From: Lachnospiraceae bacterium UBA7205
GTDB lineage: Bacteria; Bacillota; Clostridia; Lachnospirales; Lachnospiraceae
NCBI GenBank assembly: GCA_002490665.1
Contig: DKUL01000014.1
Location: 62,206-126,205, forward strand
Length of the DNA stretch: 64,000 nucleotides
Direction: 5' to 3'
Made by a program: the position numbers and the translations under genes
Shown here: positions 17,502 through 27,878 of the stretch, piece by piece
Numbering within the stretch: the stretch's first letter is position 1
Layout: the number at the start of each line of letters is the position of its first letter
The notes under the pieces: model-generated
Told to the model about the DNA's origin: nothing
The model's input: the letters and a program-made list of their open reading frames with translations, nothing else
Database searches by the model: none

Positions 17502-19229
17502 TTATTCTTCGATAACCGCCTTGACCTCGTTTGTCAGGTTCTCCACTTTCTTCTGGGCGTCTTCCAGGCTTGTTCCTTTTACGCCCATGTAGAACTTAAT
17601 CTTCGGCTCTGTGCCGGAAGGTCTTGCACAGCACCATGAATCGTTTGTAAGGTCGAAATAAAGGACATTCGACTTCGGAAGTCCTGTCGGATAGGTCTTT
17701 CCTGTCTCAAGCTCGGTGATGACATCATTCTCATAGTCCCTCACGCGCACAACGTCCAGCTCGCCAAATTTCTTGGGCGGATTGTTCCGGAACTTGTCCA
17801 TCAGCGCCGCAATCTGCTTCGAGCCGTCGATGCCCTTCATCGTGATGGCATACTGTGTCTCCTTATAGTAGCCATACTTCTCGTAGATTTCAAGCATCAT
17901 GTCATACAGGGTCTTGCCGTTCTTCTTGCACCATGCCGCAACCTCGCACAGGCACATCACCGCAACAACGGCGTCCTTGTCCCTTGCATGTGTCCCGGCA
18001 AGGCATCCATAGCTCTCCTCAAGACCGAATACGTAGTTGTTGGAGCCTGTCTGCTCAAACAGCTTAATCTGCTCGCCGATAAACTTGAATCCCGTAAGCA
18101 CTTCAATCAGCTTCACATCATATGCCTTCGTAATCGGGGCTGTCATGTTTGTCGTGACAATGGTTGTGACGAGCGCCGGATTTTCCGGCATCGTGCCAGT
18201 CGCCTTGCGCTCCCTTAAGATGTACTCTGCAATCAGCATGCCTGACATGTTTCCCGTAAATGCCTTGTACTCCCCGCTCTTCGTGTCAAGCGCATAGATG
18301 CCAAGCCTGTCCGCATCCGGGTCTGTCGCAAGCACGATGTCCGCGTTCTTTTCCTTTGCAAGCTTTAAGGCATATGTAAATGCCTTGGGATCCTCGGGAT
18401 TCGGGTAATCCAGCGTTGTGAACTTCGGATCCGGATTCTCCTGCTCGGGAACAACATATACGTTCTTGAAGCCCAGCTCGGAAAGAATCCTTCTGACCGG
18501 CTTGTTTCCCGTACCGCACAGCGGTGTGTAGACAATCTTGATGTCATCGGCAACTGCCTGAATCACATCGGGATGAATAATCTGTTTCTTTAACTCTACC
18601 ATGTAAGCGTCGTCAATTTCCTTGCCGATAACCTGATATAATCCGGCATTGACTGCCTCCTGCTTGTCCATGGTCTTTACAGTGTGGTAATCTGTCACAG
18701 CCTTTACTTCATTGATAATGTCCTTATCCTTGGGCGCCGTAATCTGTGCGCCGTCCTCCCAGTATACCTTATATCCGTTGTATTCTGGCGGATTATGGCT
18801 TGCCGTGATGACGATTCCGGAGATGCAGCCAAGCGTCCTGAGCGCAAAGGAAAGCTCCGGTGTCGGCCTTAAGGACTCAAACACATATGCCTTGATACCG
18901 TTTGCAGCCATGCAGAGTGCAGCCTCGTCCGCAAACTCAGGCGACATGAAACGGGAATCATATGCGATGGCAATGCCCTTTTTCTGTCCGTTTGCCTTGA
19001 TAATGTAGTTTGCCAGACCCTGTGATGCCTTTCTGACGGTATAGATGTTCATGCGGTTTGTGCCTGCGCCGATGACGCCCCTGAGTCCGCCCGTACCAAA
19101 CTCAAGCTCTTTGTAAAAACGTTCCTCAATCTCGCCCTCATTATCCTTAATCTTTAAGAGCTCGTCCTTTGTTGCCTGGTCAAAGTAATCATCATTGAGC
19201 CAGAAATTAAATTCATCCATAAAACTCAT
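17502..19229 (-). CDS. Phospho-sugar mutase (phosphoglucomutase/phosphomannomutase)
   Basis: A 575-residue alpha-D-phosphohexomutase, the length of PgcA-type enzymes. The catalytic serine lies in TASHNPPEYNGYK. The metal loop is DPDADRLG, the sugar-binding loop GLEESYG, and the phosphate-binding loop near the C-terminus RPSGTEPKIKFY. It interconverts hexose-6- and hexose-1-phosphates. That supplies glucose-1-phosphate for RfbA and UDP-sugars for the surrounding glycan genes. GGAGG precedes the ATG. A 196 nt upstream region holds a possible promoter, and a terminator follows, so it may be an independent unit. Confidence 0.93.
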   Translation of the reverse strand: MSFMDEFNFWLNDDYFDQATKDELLKIKDNEGEIEERFYKELEFGTGGLRGVIGAGTNRMNIYTVRKASQGLANYIIKANGQKKGIAIAYDSRFMSPEFADEAALCMAANGIKAYVFESLRPTPELSFALRTLGCISGIVITASHNPPEYNGYKVYWEDGAQITAPKDKDIINEVKAVTDYHTVKTMDKQEAVNAGLYQVIGKEIDDAYMVELKKQIIHPDVIQAVADDIKIVYTPLCGTGNKPVRRILSELGFKNVYVVPEQENPDPKFTTLDYPNPEDPKAFTYALKLAKEKNADIVLATDPDADRLGIYALDTKSGEYKAFTGNMSGMLIAEYILRERKATGTMPENPALVTTIVTTNMTAPITKAYDVKLIEVLTGFKFIGEQIKLFEQTGSNNYVFGLEESYGCLAGTHARDKDAVVAVMCLCEVAAWCKKNGKTLYDMMLEIYEKYGYYKETQYAITMKGIDGSKQIAALMDKFRNNPPKKFGELDVVRVRDYENDVITELETGKTYPTGLPKSNVLYFDLTNDSWCCARPSGTEPKIKFYMGVKGTSLEDAQKKVENLTNEVKAVIEE

Positions 19230-19393
19230 ACTGCTACCTCCACTTAAATACTTTAAATTCAGTGCCCTCTCAACACAATTTCAGGTTTCGGTAAGATTGC
19301 ACCACACCACGCGTTAAATCCCCACACAATATTTGCCCTGCATGCGGATTTTCACATACTTCCATTAAATCAAATATTTGGAAATATTTCAAG

Positions 19394-19399
19394 ATTATA
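19394..19399 (-). promoter_or_regulatory. Possible -10 box for the phosphohexomutase gene
   Basis: TATAAT on the minus strand, preceded at 17 bp only by a weak GATTAA. It would give a leader of about 158 nt before the ATG at 19229. The rest of the 19230-19425 gap shows no riboswitch or strong hairpin, only an AT-rich AAATATTT-type palindromic stretch near 19376-19391. Confidence 0.35.
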
Positions 19400-19425
19400 A
19401 GCAAATTTAGCTATATTTAATCTTT

Positions 19426-21423
19426 TTATTTTATATCTGCCGGTACTTTCAGCGCATAGTCACTGTGGTCAAGCGAGAAATTCGGATTGTAATACGGGTC
19501 GCCCTTTACAAGCAGTTCTTTCCAGCGCGCGCGGAACAGCGCACACTCCTCCTCATAGCGCCTTGCCTTCTCCTCGTCCACAACGTCGGCGCCGCGTGAT
19601 GCCGACTCATAGTGGTACAGCTCCGCAAACGGCGTGAACACGTTCAGATATCCCTTTTCCCTGACGCGCAGGCAGAAATCCACATCGTTGAGCGCGACCC
19701 GGAACGACTCGTCAAGCCCGCCAAGCGCCTCATAAATGCTCTTTTTCACCATCAGGCAGGCGCCGGTGACTGCCGAGACATTCTGCGCGTAACACAGTTT
19801 TCCCATATATCCCAGGTTGTCATAGTTAATCTTGTAATGGGTGTGCCCCGCCGTCCTGTGCGCGCCAAGCCCGATGACAATCCCGGCGTGCTGTATTGTC
19901 CTGTCGCCATAATAAAGCTTTGCCCCGACTGCGCCCACATCAGGTCGCTGCGCGTACATGAGCATCGCCTCGAGCCAGTTCATGGAAATCACCTGCGTGT
20001 CGTTGTTCAGCAGCAGCAGATATTCCCCTTTCGCAAACCCTGCGCCGAAATTGTTAATCCCGGAATAGTTGAACGCCCCTGTGTAGGTGACGACCGTGAT
20101 ATTTTCCTGCTGCGACAGGGTCTGGTAATAGTCGAAGGTCTCTTTTTCCGTACTGTTGTTCTCTATCACGATAATCTCATAGTTTTCGTAGGTGCTGCGC
20201 TCCTTTATCGAGTCGATGCAGCGCCGCAGGTCGCCGACGTGGTCTTTGTTCGGTATGAGTATGGATATCTTATCCTCGCTTTTTATCTCATACTTTATCT
20301 CAAATATCGTATCGAACGCGCGTGTGCTCTTAATCTCAAAATTGTGGAACCCGCACCTTGTAAGGTGGTCTGCCACTGCGCCCTTTGCCGCCGCAATGGC
20401 GTATGGCTTCGCGCTGATGTCGCTCGCCACGCTCGCCTTGTGCGAACGCCAGTAATATAATAGTTTCGGGACATGTACGACCTTTTTGGCATTTGTGGTC
20501 AGCCTCAGAATCATATCGTGGTCCTGGCTCCCATCAAACCCGCTGCGGAAAAGCTCTGTCCCCTCGAGAAGCTCCCGCGCAAACACGCTGAAATGACAGA
20601 TGTAATTGTTCGCCCTGAGATTATCCGGCGCATAGTCGGGCTTAAAGTGCAGGGTAATCATATTGTTGATGCTGTCGCCCTTAAACGTGGTTTCGTCACA
20701 GTAGATATAGTCCGCACCCTGCTCGTTAATGACCCGGACATACTCGTACAGCGCCGACGGATGCAGCACATCGTCATGGTCAAACAGCCCGATGTACTCC
20801 CCCGTCGCCATGGAATAGCATTCGTTTGTGTTTCCCGCGATTCCCTCGTTCTTTTCCAGCTTTTTATATACAATCCGCTTATCCCCGGCAATGTACTCCT
20901 GACAGCGTGCGCCCACATTGTCATGTGCACTGTCCGAGCCGTCCGCCAGGCAAAGCTCCCAGTTCTGGTACGTCTGGTTCTGTACTGATGCAATCATCTC
21001 GTCAAGAAACGACAGCGGTGTATTATACAGTGGCACCAGAATGCTGATTTTCACCATGCGGTCAAATCTTGTGTTCCGCTGGATTTCCGCCTGTTCCGGT
21101 GTCGGAAAGCTCGCCGTGCCGTGCAGTTTTTTCGCCTCTGCCTCTATTTTTTTCTGTTTCAGTTTCCGGACGATGCCCTTTGGCCCGCCCAGGTTGCGCA
21201 GCCGCCTGTAATTCCGGATGCCCCAGTGCATCGTCTGCCGGAGCGGCTTTGATGCTTTCCACACCGGATTGTTCTTGATGCGGTCCAGCTGGAACTGCAG
21301 GCTGTCCGCCTCGTTCTTTGCATCCGCAAGCCTGCCGGCAAGGGATGCCGCGCGCATTTTCTCCTGCTCATACGCCTGTCTGTAGAATTCCACATCCCGC
21401 CCATCATTATTCTGGCTGTCCAT
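19426..21423 (-). CDS. Tandem GT2 glycosyltransferase (two GT-A domains)
   Basis: A 665-residue cytoplasmic protein. Residues ~1-60 form a heptad-like helix (EQEKMRAASLAGRLADAKNE), followed by WKASKPLRQTM. The first GT-A domain has ISILVPLYNT, LFDHDDVLH and GSQDHDMILR. The second has ISILIPNKDH, the LLNNDTQ metal site and LNDVDFCLRVREKGY. Such proteins usually add two sugars in sequence to a polyprenyl-linked chain, here probably rhamnose-containing. The start at 21423 has a GGAGG site. It ends the rfb/wzm/wzt operon. The donor sugars cannot be assigned. Confidence 0.85.
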   Translation of the reverse strand: MDSQNNDGRDVEFYRQAYEQEKMRAASLAGRLADAKNEADSLQFQLDRIKNNPVWKASKPLRQTMHWGIRNYRRLRNLGGPKGIVRKLKQKKIEAEAKKLHGTASFPTPEQAEIQRNTRFDRMVKISILVPLYNTPLSFLDEMIASVQNQTYQNWELCLADGSDSAHDNVGARCQEYIAGDKRIVYKKLEKNEGIAGNTNECYSMATGEYIGLFDHDDVLHPSALYEYVRVINEQGADYIYCDETTFKGDSINNMITLHFKPDYAPDNLRANNYICHFSVFARELLEGTELFRSGFDGSQDHDMILRLTTNAKKVVHVPKLLYYWRSHKASVASDISAKPYAIAAAKGAVADHLTRCGFHNFEIKSTRAFDTIFEIKYEIKSEDKISILIPNKDHVGDLRRCIDSIKERSTYENYEIIVIENNSTEKETFDYYQTLSQQENITVVTYTGAFNYSGINNFGAGFAKGEYLLLLNNDTQVISMNWLEAMLMYAQRPDVGAVGAKLYYGDRTIQHAGIVIGLGAHRTAGHTHYKINYDNLGYMGKLCYAQNVSAVTGACLMVKKSIYEALGGLDESFRVALNDVDFCLRVREKGYLNVFTPFAELYHYESASRGADVVDEEKARRYEEECALFRARWKELLVKGDPYYNPNFSLDHSDYALKVPADIK

Positions 21424-21496
21424 ATTAATCCTCCATTCTTGCCACTGCCCGCGAATTTGGGCGCAGGCACAAATTTGCCGTGTGAAAAATTTATTT

Positions 21497-23566
21497 TCAA
21501 TCAATTATTATACATACCGGACTTCCATCAGAATGCGCGGCATATAACAGCTGTTTTTTATCTGTCAGTATGCCAATCCGGTAATTCCCTGATTGTAGTC
21601 CGTCCTTTTTGAACCGCAGCTGTATTCCCGAAAGCGCCGCATTTGTCGTCCCTCCCCGCAAAGCGCCATTCCCATCGCCCGCAAACAGCGCCGCCACATC
21701 TTCGCGAAGCTTCGGCAGAATGTCAAACGCATATACCACCGGTACATCTTCCCTGTCATTTATCAGCCAGATTTTCGCAGTAACCCGCGCATTGTCATGG
21801 TATCTGCGCACAAACCAGCCGTTTATCGTCAAAACCCCGTCATCTTCCTCGATGCTGTCTATCCTTGCCATGAGCAGATGATACCCGGTCAGCCTGTCGT
21901 ACAGCTTTCCAGCCACACGCCACTTTTGATGCAGACGGCTGCGGAGACCGTATTTCCGAAAAACCGCATCCCTGTCCGCATCGCCCGGGCACTGCGGCGG
22001 CACAACCTTGTCGCACGCATACAGGTACTCTGTATGATATGCCGCATCCTTTTTCCACTGTACCAGATTGGGACTGTAAAACGGATCCTTTGCCCGCAAT
22101 GCGGGATACCGTTCATACAGACGCCGTTTCTCATTTTCCAGCCGCCTGGCCTTCTCAGGGGAAGTGTCCTGTCCGCGGCTGAGCGATTCATGGTGCATGA
22201 GCACGGCATCATTGACCTGCACATTAAAATACCCCTTTTGATACAGGGAAAAGCAAAGCGCCACATCATTGTACGCCACCGGGAATGCCGGGTCAAAGCC
22301 GCCAGCCTCCTCGAACACGCTGCGCCGGATTAACATACACGCAGCGGTAACCGCCAGCATATCATAGGTTTCCGTATTATGCCCATGGTACAGACAGCCT
22401 TCGTCCGCCATGCCGCCCAGCTTGTGCACCGGTCCGATTCCCATGTTCGTGATTCCTGCATGCTGTATTCTATAACATCCGCTATCTTTCTCATCCGACG
22501 GATAATACAGCTTTGCGCCGACTGCGCCGACATGGCTTTTTTCGGCATACTGCATCATATGACCGAGCCACTTTCCACCCTCCCTGTCCATCACCTCGAT
22601 GTCATCATTCAGAAAAAGGAGATACCTGCCGTTGGCAATATGCGCCCCCATGTTGCACATCGCAGAAAAATTAAATTCCATTTCCTGATAGAGATACTGG
22701 ATGACCAGCCCGGCGTTTTCCTTTTTCAGCGACTCAATTACATCTGTTATCCACATTTTTTGTTCGGGAATGCTCCCATTATCCACAACAATGACTTCAT
22801 AATTGGAATAACGTGTGTATTTTATGAGGGACACAAGACATTTTTCGAGCACCCTGGCATTATCCTTGCTCGGGATAATAACCGACACCAGATCGCCGGA
22901 CGCTGCGAAGGCATTCCATGTCCTTATTTTATCCGAGTGCCATGTCTGATACGCACTGTCAAGCTTGTCATTTGTGTACAGGACTTTCGGAATATGCACG
23001 ACACTGTCCCTTTTATCCCGCAGCGCATCCATGAAAACATGGTATACCAGCTCATAAATGTCAGGCGGCTCCCTGTCTTTGTCACGGTATGCCCCAAGCA
23101 GCTCCCAGACCACGTCCGCCCTGACCGCAAAGATACTGCCGACATAGAAAAACGATGCAAGTGTATCCGGCGAAAACGCCGGCTTAAACCACGGAGCCCC
23201 CCTGTAGTCCGCCGCCCCGGTGCACGGATGGCCGATGCTTGCGAACGTGTCGTCCGCAATGCCGTAAAGTGTTTCCAGACTGCCCCTGTAATCCTCGTCC
23301 GCATAGACAAGAACGACATCATCCTTTCGTGAAAATACCTCGGAAACCATTTGCTCCGCATATGCCGACAGTGTACCGCCCTCCTTCACAAACAGGCAGA
23401 CCGACTCAGCCGAATGCTCTCCGGCATATGCCACACTGTCCGTACACGAAGAAAAGGGAAGCCTGAAAATCCGCTTCCCATACTGCCCGTCAAGCGCCGT
23501 CTCCTGCTGTTCCAGCCATTGCAGGTACGGTGTCTTCTGTGCAAAAAGTTCCTGTAAATACTGCAT
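21497..23566 (-). CDS. Large GT2 glycosyltransferase with C-terminal beta-rich module (paralogue A)
   Basis: A 689-residue protein. The N-terminal ~200 residues contain YADEDYRG and WFKPAFSPDTLASFF, a GT-like half domain conserved with the neighbour at 23579. The clear GT-A domain (~230-480) has VSVIIPSKDN, VVDNGS, LFLNDDIEV and YNDVALCFSLYQKGY. The last ~130 residues are predicted beta-strands (INGWFVRRYHDNARVTAKIW) shared with the neighbour. It should extend the glycan exported by Wzm/Wzt. GGAGG lies before the ATG, which is 12 nt past the previous stop. The C-terminal module could bind the growing chain; that is inference. Confidence 0.83.
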   Translation of the reverse strand: MQYLQELFAQKTPYLQWLEQQETALDGQYGKRIFRLPFSSCTDSVAYAGEHSAESVCLFVKEGGTLSAYAEQMVSEVFSRKDDVVLVYADEDYRGSLETLYGIADDTFASIGHPCTGAADYRGAPWFKPAFSPDTLASFFYVGSIFAVRADVVWELLGAYRDKDREPPDIYELVYHVFMDALRDKRDSVVHIPKVLYTNDKLDSAYQTWHSDKIRTWNAFAASGDLVSVIIPSKDNARVLEKCLVSLIKYTRYSNYEVIVVDNGSIPEQKMWITDVIESLKKENAGLVIQYLYQEMEFNFSAMCNMGAHIANGRYLLFLNDDIEVMDREGGKWLGHMMQYAEKSHVGAVGAKLYYPSDEKDSGCYRIQHAGITNMGIGPVHKLGGMADEGCLYHGHNTETYDMLAVTAACMLIRRSVFEEAGGFDPAFPVAYNDVALCFSLYQKGYFNVQVNDAVLMHHESLSRGQDTSPEKARRLENEKRRLYERYPALRAKDPFYSPNLVQWKKDAAYHTEYLYACDKVVPPQCPGDADRDAVFRKYGLRSRLHQKWRVAGKLYDRLTGYHLLMARIDSIEEDDGVLTINGWFVRRYHDNARVTAKIWLINDREDVPVVYAFDILPKLREDVAALFAGDGNGALRGGTTNAALSGIQLRFKKDGLQSGNYRIGILTDKKQLLYAAHSDGSPVCIIID

Positions 23567-23578
23567 CCCGTCCTCCGA

Positions 23579-25663
23579 TTATTCTATCACCAGCTGTTTT
23601 TCCATGCTCCGGTACAGCCGCTGCCGCGAGCATCCGTCCTTTGCGGTCATCCACAAGTCATAGGTACCGGCAGGAAGCGCCCCTTCAAATATCCAGTTGC
23701 AGAACCCCGTCAGCTCCACATTGGTCTCGTCCGGAAGAATCGCCGCCACATCCTTGCGGTAACGCTTCTGAACCGGCAGCTCCCACACGCGCCCGCTGCC
23801 GTTTACCAGCAGAATCTTGAACTGATAGCGCGCGTTGTCCGCACCAGGCACATATGCCCAGCCCTTCATCAGGTAATACGCCTTTTTCTTCTGTCCGTTC
23901 TTCGTCACTGCCTTTGCGAAATGTTCCCTGCCGCAGTCCTCCACGACAATCTGAATCGCCTGGTTCATGGACTCCAGCTCCGGCAGCTTCTTTGCCTCCG
24001 TAAGGATATTGTCACTGTCAGATATATTGACAAGCTCATACCCCTCAAGCCACCGGCAGCTGTAGTCCGCCTCCCCGCCGTTTAACAGCGTGCCGAGAAA
24101 CGGATCCTTCCTGTAAAACTTTGGATGGCGTTTATAAAGCACGTTTTTCTCTGCCATCAGGCGCCGCAGCTTGCCCTCGTCCTGCAAGTCGTCGCCACGG
24201 CTGAGCGACTCATGGTGGTACAGCACGACATCATTGCGCAGGACATTATACAGTCCCTTGCCGCACAGGCGGAAGCACAAGTCCACATCATTGTATGCCA
24301 CGGCAAGCCCCTCGTACAGCCCTCCCATGGCAATGTAGTAATCCCTGCGCATCAAAAGGCATGCAGCCGTGACGCCAATCATGTCATAGACAAAGCGGTT
24401 CCTGCCATAGTAGTATGACACACTGTCATCAAACTGTTTGAGCTTATGTCCCGGTCCTGATACCGTATTATTGACCCCTGCATGCTGTATCAGGCTGGAA
24501 TCGGGGTACAGCAGCTTGGCGCCGACTGCACCGACGTGCTTTAGCGATGCCTGCCCTGTCATCCTGGTCAGCCAGGAATCCTCCACTGCCTCCATGTCAT
24601 CGTTGAGCAGAAGGACATACTCGCCTTTCGCCTCCTTCACGCCAATGTTGCACATATGGGAAAAATTAAACGCCATCGGCATGTAAAGGTAGTGGAACGG
24701 GTAATCCTGCCGGAAGTTTTCCAGCCCGATACGCACCCTTGCCGTGCTTCCGTTGTCCACTACCACAATCTCAAAGCTGGGGTAATCTGTATGTTCATAG
24801 ATTGAGCGGATACACTGCCTGAGCACTTCCAGATTATCCTTTGAAGGAATCACAATGCTCACGAGCGGCTTATCCACAAGGTCATATACCGGATAGGAGA
24901 TTCCGGTCTTTTCATCCGGAACCATTCTGGCATGCAGGCCGCGCCTTGCAAACGCGCTCTCGCGGATAAAATCATATGCGCGCCCGACCCCGATAAAATC
25001 AGTCGCATGCATCAGTGATTCCTCGATTGCGCTCCTGCTGTCCCCTGTTCTGTAGGCATGAAACAATATTTTTTCGATATGTCCGGGACGTTTCCCATGT
25101 TCTGTCGCCTTGAGCGCAAAGTCGTAGATATTTTTCCGGTAGTCCTCGTCGCCGAGCCATTCCAGTCCCATGCACGCTGATTTGCGCACCGCAAAGATAC
25201 TTCCAAAATAGAAAAAGGAAAACAGCGTGTCCGGAGACCACATCGGTTTCGTCCATGGAAAAATGCGGTGCGCACTCTCATCGCCTTTTCCCTCAGCCGC
25301 ATCCTGCCCAAGCATCCACACATCCTCATCCGCATAGACAAGGTTTACGTCCTTATGGGAATCAAAATACTGCATTATCTCCCGAAAAGCACTCTCTGCC
25401 ACCCTGCCCTCCGCAGAGACAAACACAACATATTCCTTGTCAGGACTCACCCCGGCAAGCGAAAAATTCCTGCCGCAGTTCTCCATATACACAACCTCAA
25501 GTGAGGGATAGGATTCCTCTTTTGTATCTGACGCACTGCCCTGCTCATTCTCCTTTATCCATAAAAGATAGGGGTCTGTCTGATAGCGCAGTTCTCTCTG
25601 ATATTCCTCAATACAGTTCTTATAAAGCCTGCCCTGTATGGCGTCCTTTATCTTTCCAAACAT
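23579..25663 (-). CDS. Large GT2 glycosyltransferase with C-terminal beta-rich module (paralogue B)
   Basis: A 694-residue paralogue of the preceding protein. Shared blocks are YADEDVWM and WTKPMWSPDTLFSFFYFGSI in the N-terminal half domain; VSIVIPSKDN, VVDNGS, LLLNDDMEA and YNDVDLCFRLCGKGLY in the GT-A domain; and a C-terminal beta-rich module (KGWAYVPGADNARYQFKILL). Start codons at 25669 and 25663 are both possible; 25663 gives better spacing to the GGGG ribosome site. It lies 45 nt after the methyltransferase/kinase-like gene. It is probably a rhamnan- or mixed-glycan polymerising transferase; the linkage cannot be assigned. Confidence 0.83.
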   Translation of the reverse strand: MFGKIKDAIQGRLYKNCIEEYQRELRYQTDPYLLWIKENEQGSASDTKEESYPSLEVVYMENCGRNFSLAGVSPDKEYVVFVSAEGRVAESAFREIMQYFDSHKDVNLVYADEDVWMLGQDAAEGKGDESAHRIFPWTKPMWSPDTLFSFFYFGSIFAVRKSACMGLEWLGDEDYRKNIYDFALKATEHGKRPGHIEKILFHAYRTGDSRSAIEESLMHATDFIGVGRAYDFIRESAFARRGLHARMVPDEKTGISYPVYDLVDKPLVSIVIPSKDNLEVLRQCIRSIYEHTDYPSFEIVVVDNGSTARVRIGLENFRQDYPFHYLYMPMAFNFSHMCNIGVKEAKGEYVLLLNDDMEAVEDSWLTRMTGQASLKHVGAVGAKLLYPDSSLIQHAGVNNTVSGPGHKLKQFDDSVSYYYGRNRFVYDMIGVTAACLLMRRDYYIAMGGLYEGLAVAYNDVDLCFRLCGKGLYNVLRNDVVLYHHESLSRGDDLQDEGKLRRLMAEKNVLYKRHPKFYRKDPFLGTLLNGGEADYSCRWLEGYELVNISDSDNILTEAKKLPELESMNQAIQIVVEDCGREHFAKAVTKNGQKKKAYYLMKGWAYVPGADNARYQFKILLVNGSGRVWELPVQKRYRKDVAAILPDETNVELTGFCNWIFEGALPAGTYDLWMTAKDGCSRQRLYRSMEKQLVIE

Positions 25664-25708
25664 ACTCATCCCCACATTACCCGTCCTAGCCGTGACTGTG
25701 CCCACCAG

Positions 25709-27823
25709 CTACTGACGGCCTTTCATCCTAGCTTTTATAAAACCCTTGGTTTTTGCAACAAAGTCCTCTTTTGCAGCCGCCCCTGCAAGCTGGGCAGCAA
25801 GTGCCTGCGGCAGCTCCATGACCTCCAAATCGGCAATGAGCTTCCTGCCGCCTGCCACGTCAATGGCAAGGTTCGGATCCTCGGTGTCAAACACCAGCGT
25901 GCCGCACGCCTGCCAGACGCCGTTCGTCTCAATCACGTCCGCCGTGTACAATCGGTCGCCGACACGCAGCTCCTGGATGTTCACGGCACACCGGTACGAA
26001 CATGGGTCAATCCGGATACGCACGGCATCGTCCGGTATATCATACGCAAGCCGCAGATACCGCTCGGCAAGGAAACAGTCCATCAGCCTTACGGAATTCT
26101 CCTCACTGAAGCCCGCGCCGTAGTCCACATAAATCTGCGCCACAAACTTTATATCTGAGTAATTGTAGTACGTAAGCATGCCTTCCAGTGCATATGCCCT
26201 GTTCCCAATCAGCTCCCGCATATTTTCCGCCGAGGAATGATTTCCCGTTATCTCCATCTGAAACTTACGCTCCTGCGCAATGGCTTCCTGCAGCTGCTCA
26301 TCCGTAAGCTCCAGAATATCCCGCATCAGCAAGTCTTCACATGCCTTGCGCATGCCGCCTCCGAGCGTGTAATTATAGAATGCGCGGAATATGATGTCGC
26401 GTGACGGAACATGCCTGTCCAATGTCCACTCATAGTCAATGACATGCCACCGCTGCGCATCCCCTTCTCCGTCCACAAGGATATTCGGAAAAATAAAGTC
26501 AATATTGCTCGCCTCAACGGCATCCTCATTGTAGCCCGCCCAGTACATATACTCGTCAATCAGCGTCTTAAATCCCTGTACGTCAGCCCGCGCAAGGCAT
26601 TCATCCAGCAGCGTCTCAAGCGTCCTGCCGTTACAGAAGGAAAACGAAAGACCCTGACTGGCATCCTCCCCAGTCTCCCTGCACACATTGATGGCAATCT
26701 TCGTACCCTCATAGCGGCTTGACAGACAGTCATAGGCACGTCTCGTATGCATCAGGTGCCCGCACGCTGCCTCTGTGTCGGGCAGCTTCTCCACATGGAG
26801 CTTTCCCGGCGCATCCCGCACAATCAAGGTGCGCACTGCCCACCTGGCAGCCCTGTCATTGGAAAATTTCGCATAGACCACATTCGGCGCACCACCGACC
26901 ACCAGCAGATACGAGTTGGAAAACAGCGGGAATTCTTTCTCGTCAAGAATCTCGTCGAACACCTGTTTTTCATCAAACAAAAGCACGCGCTCCCTGTCAA
27001 AATTCCTGAGGTTGTTGCAAAGCTCCCCCTTTTTGGGAAGATAGCGGTCCGAATAGATTGTCGTCATAAACTTGTAATCCGGATACGGATAATAGAATGC
27101 ATATTCATGAATGCCGGTCTTTTCCAGAATCTGTTCCAGTCCATGACGCGTAAAGGTACGCGCCGTGCCCCCTGTATGGTATCCCTCCAGCCCGGAAAAA
27201 TAGGTTCCCAGGTGATCCTCCCTGCATCCTGCCCAGTACTTCAGGCCAAACTTGTTCTCAATGGCAATGACAAGACGGCCGTCAAGCTTTCTGTGGCGGT
27301 TGCATATCTGCATAAAATCCTCATACGGCGTACTGCCGCCAATATATGCCTGCCCATACTCAAACACGCCGACAAGTAGCACATAGTCGTAATCAGTGTC
27401 AAGGTGCGGCTCAATGTCCTTGAAGTTTCCAACCATTATCGTGATGTTGTCCGCATCGCGGTTACGGTATGCATTCACCATGCTGCGCTTTTTGGACAAG
27501 TCGACACAGGTGACACTGCCTGCCCGTTTCGCCAGCGCTCCTGTAATCGCTCCGCACCCCGCGCCAATCTCTAGCACCTTGTCCGTCTTTTTGAACGGAA
27601 TCCAGTCGATGACATTGGCACGCAGCGGAGAAAAATGGTAAAATACCGGCCAGCTCTTTTTCTCCTCGATAATCTCCGGAAAGCGTTCTGCCGGATTGTT
27701 CCTTGCAATGTCCAGCATCTCATCCTCTATGTCACCGTCCGAATAAAAATCCTGTCCCGAATAGTACGTTAGGTTCAGTGTAACACTGCCTATCTTCTCC
27801 TGTTTTATCCCATCCTCTGACAT
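25709..27823 (-). CDS. Methyltransferase fused to a kinase-like domain and C-terminal beta-rich region
   Basis: A 704-residue protein. Residues ~70-240 are a class I SAM methyltransferase (KVLEIGAGCGAITGALAKRA; VTCVDLSKKR). Residues ~310-520 have the order of a protein-kinase fold: VEKLP as the possible beta3 lysine, a hinge-like FSFCNGRTLETLLDE, then NIDFIFPNIL and HVIDYEW resembling catalytic Asn and metal-binding Asp positions. The rest is beta-rich. A methyltransferase-kinase fusion beside Wzt resembles WbdD, which caps and ends O9a-type chains with methyl phosphate. The role as a chain terminator is inference; the kinase assignment needs structure prediction. Start at 27823 (MSEDGI) follows a GGGGGAT site. 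Confidence 0.72.
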   Translation of the reverse strand: MSEDGIKQEKIGSVTLNLTYYSGQDFYSDGDIEDEMLDIARNNPAERFPEIIEEKKSWPVFYHFSPLRANVIDWIPFKKTDKVLEIGAGCGAITGALAKRAGSVTCVDLSKKRSMVNAYRNRDADNITIMVGNFKDIEPHLDTDYDYVLLVGVFEYGQAYIGGSTPYEDFMQICNRHRKLDGRLVIAIENKFGLKYWAGCREDHLGTYFSGLEGYHTGGTARTFTRHGLEQILEKTGIHEYAFYYPYPDYKFMTTIYSDRYLPKKGELCNNLRNFDRERVLLFDEKQVFDEILDEKEFPLFSNSYLLVVGGAPNVVYAKFSNDRAARWAVRTLIVRDAPGKLHVEKLPDTEAACGHLMHTRRAYDCLSSRYEGTKIAINVCRETGEDASQGLSFSFCNGRTLETLLDECLARADVQGFKTLIDEYMYWAGYNEDAVEASNIDFIFPNILVDGEGDAQRWHVIDYEWTLDRHVPSRDIIFRAFYNYTLGGGMRKACEDLLMRDILELTDEQLQEAIAQERKFQMEITGNHSSAENMRELIGNRAYALEGMLTYYNYSDIKFVAQIYVDYGAGFSEENSVRLMDCFLAERYLRLAYDIPDDAVRIRIDPCSYRCAVNIQELRVGDRLYTADVIETNGVWQACGTLVFDTEDPNLAIDVAGGRKLIADLEVMELPQALAAQLAGAAAKEDFVAKTKGFIKARMKGRQ

Positions 27824-27878
27824 CCTAATCCCCCATTCTGCCATCACACGCTCCAGGAACTGGTCACAAATTACCTGA

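Noticed and set aside
19245..19273. TTGAGA-17-TATTTA as the phosphohexomutase promoter
   Set aside because: Its transcription start would fall at or past the ribosome binding site, leaving no usable leader.
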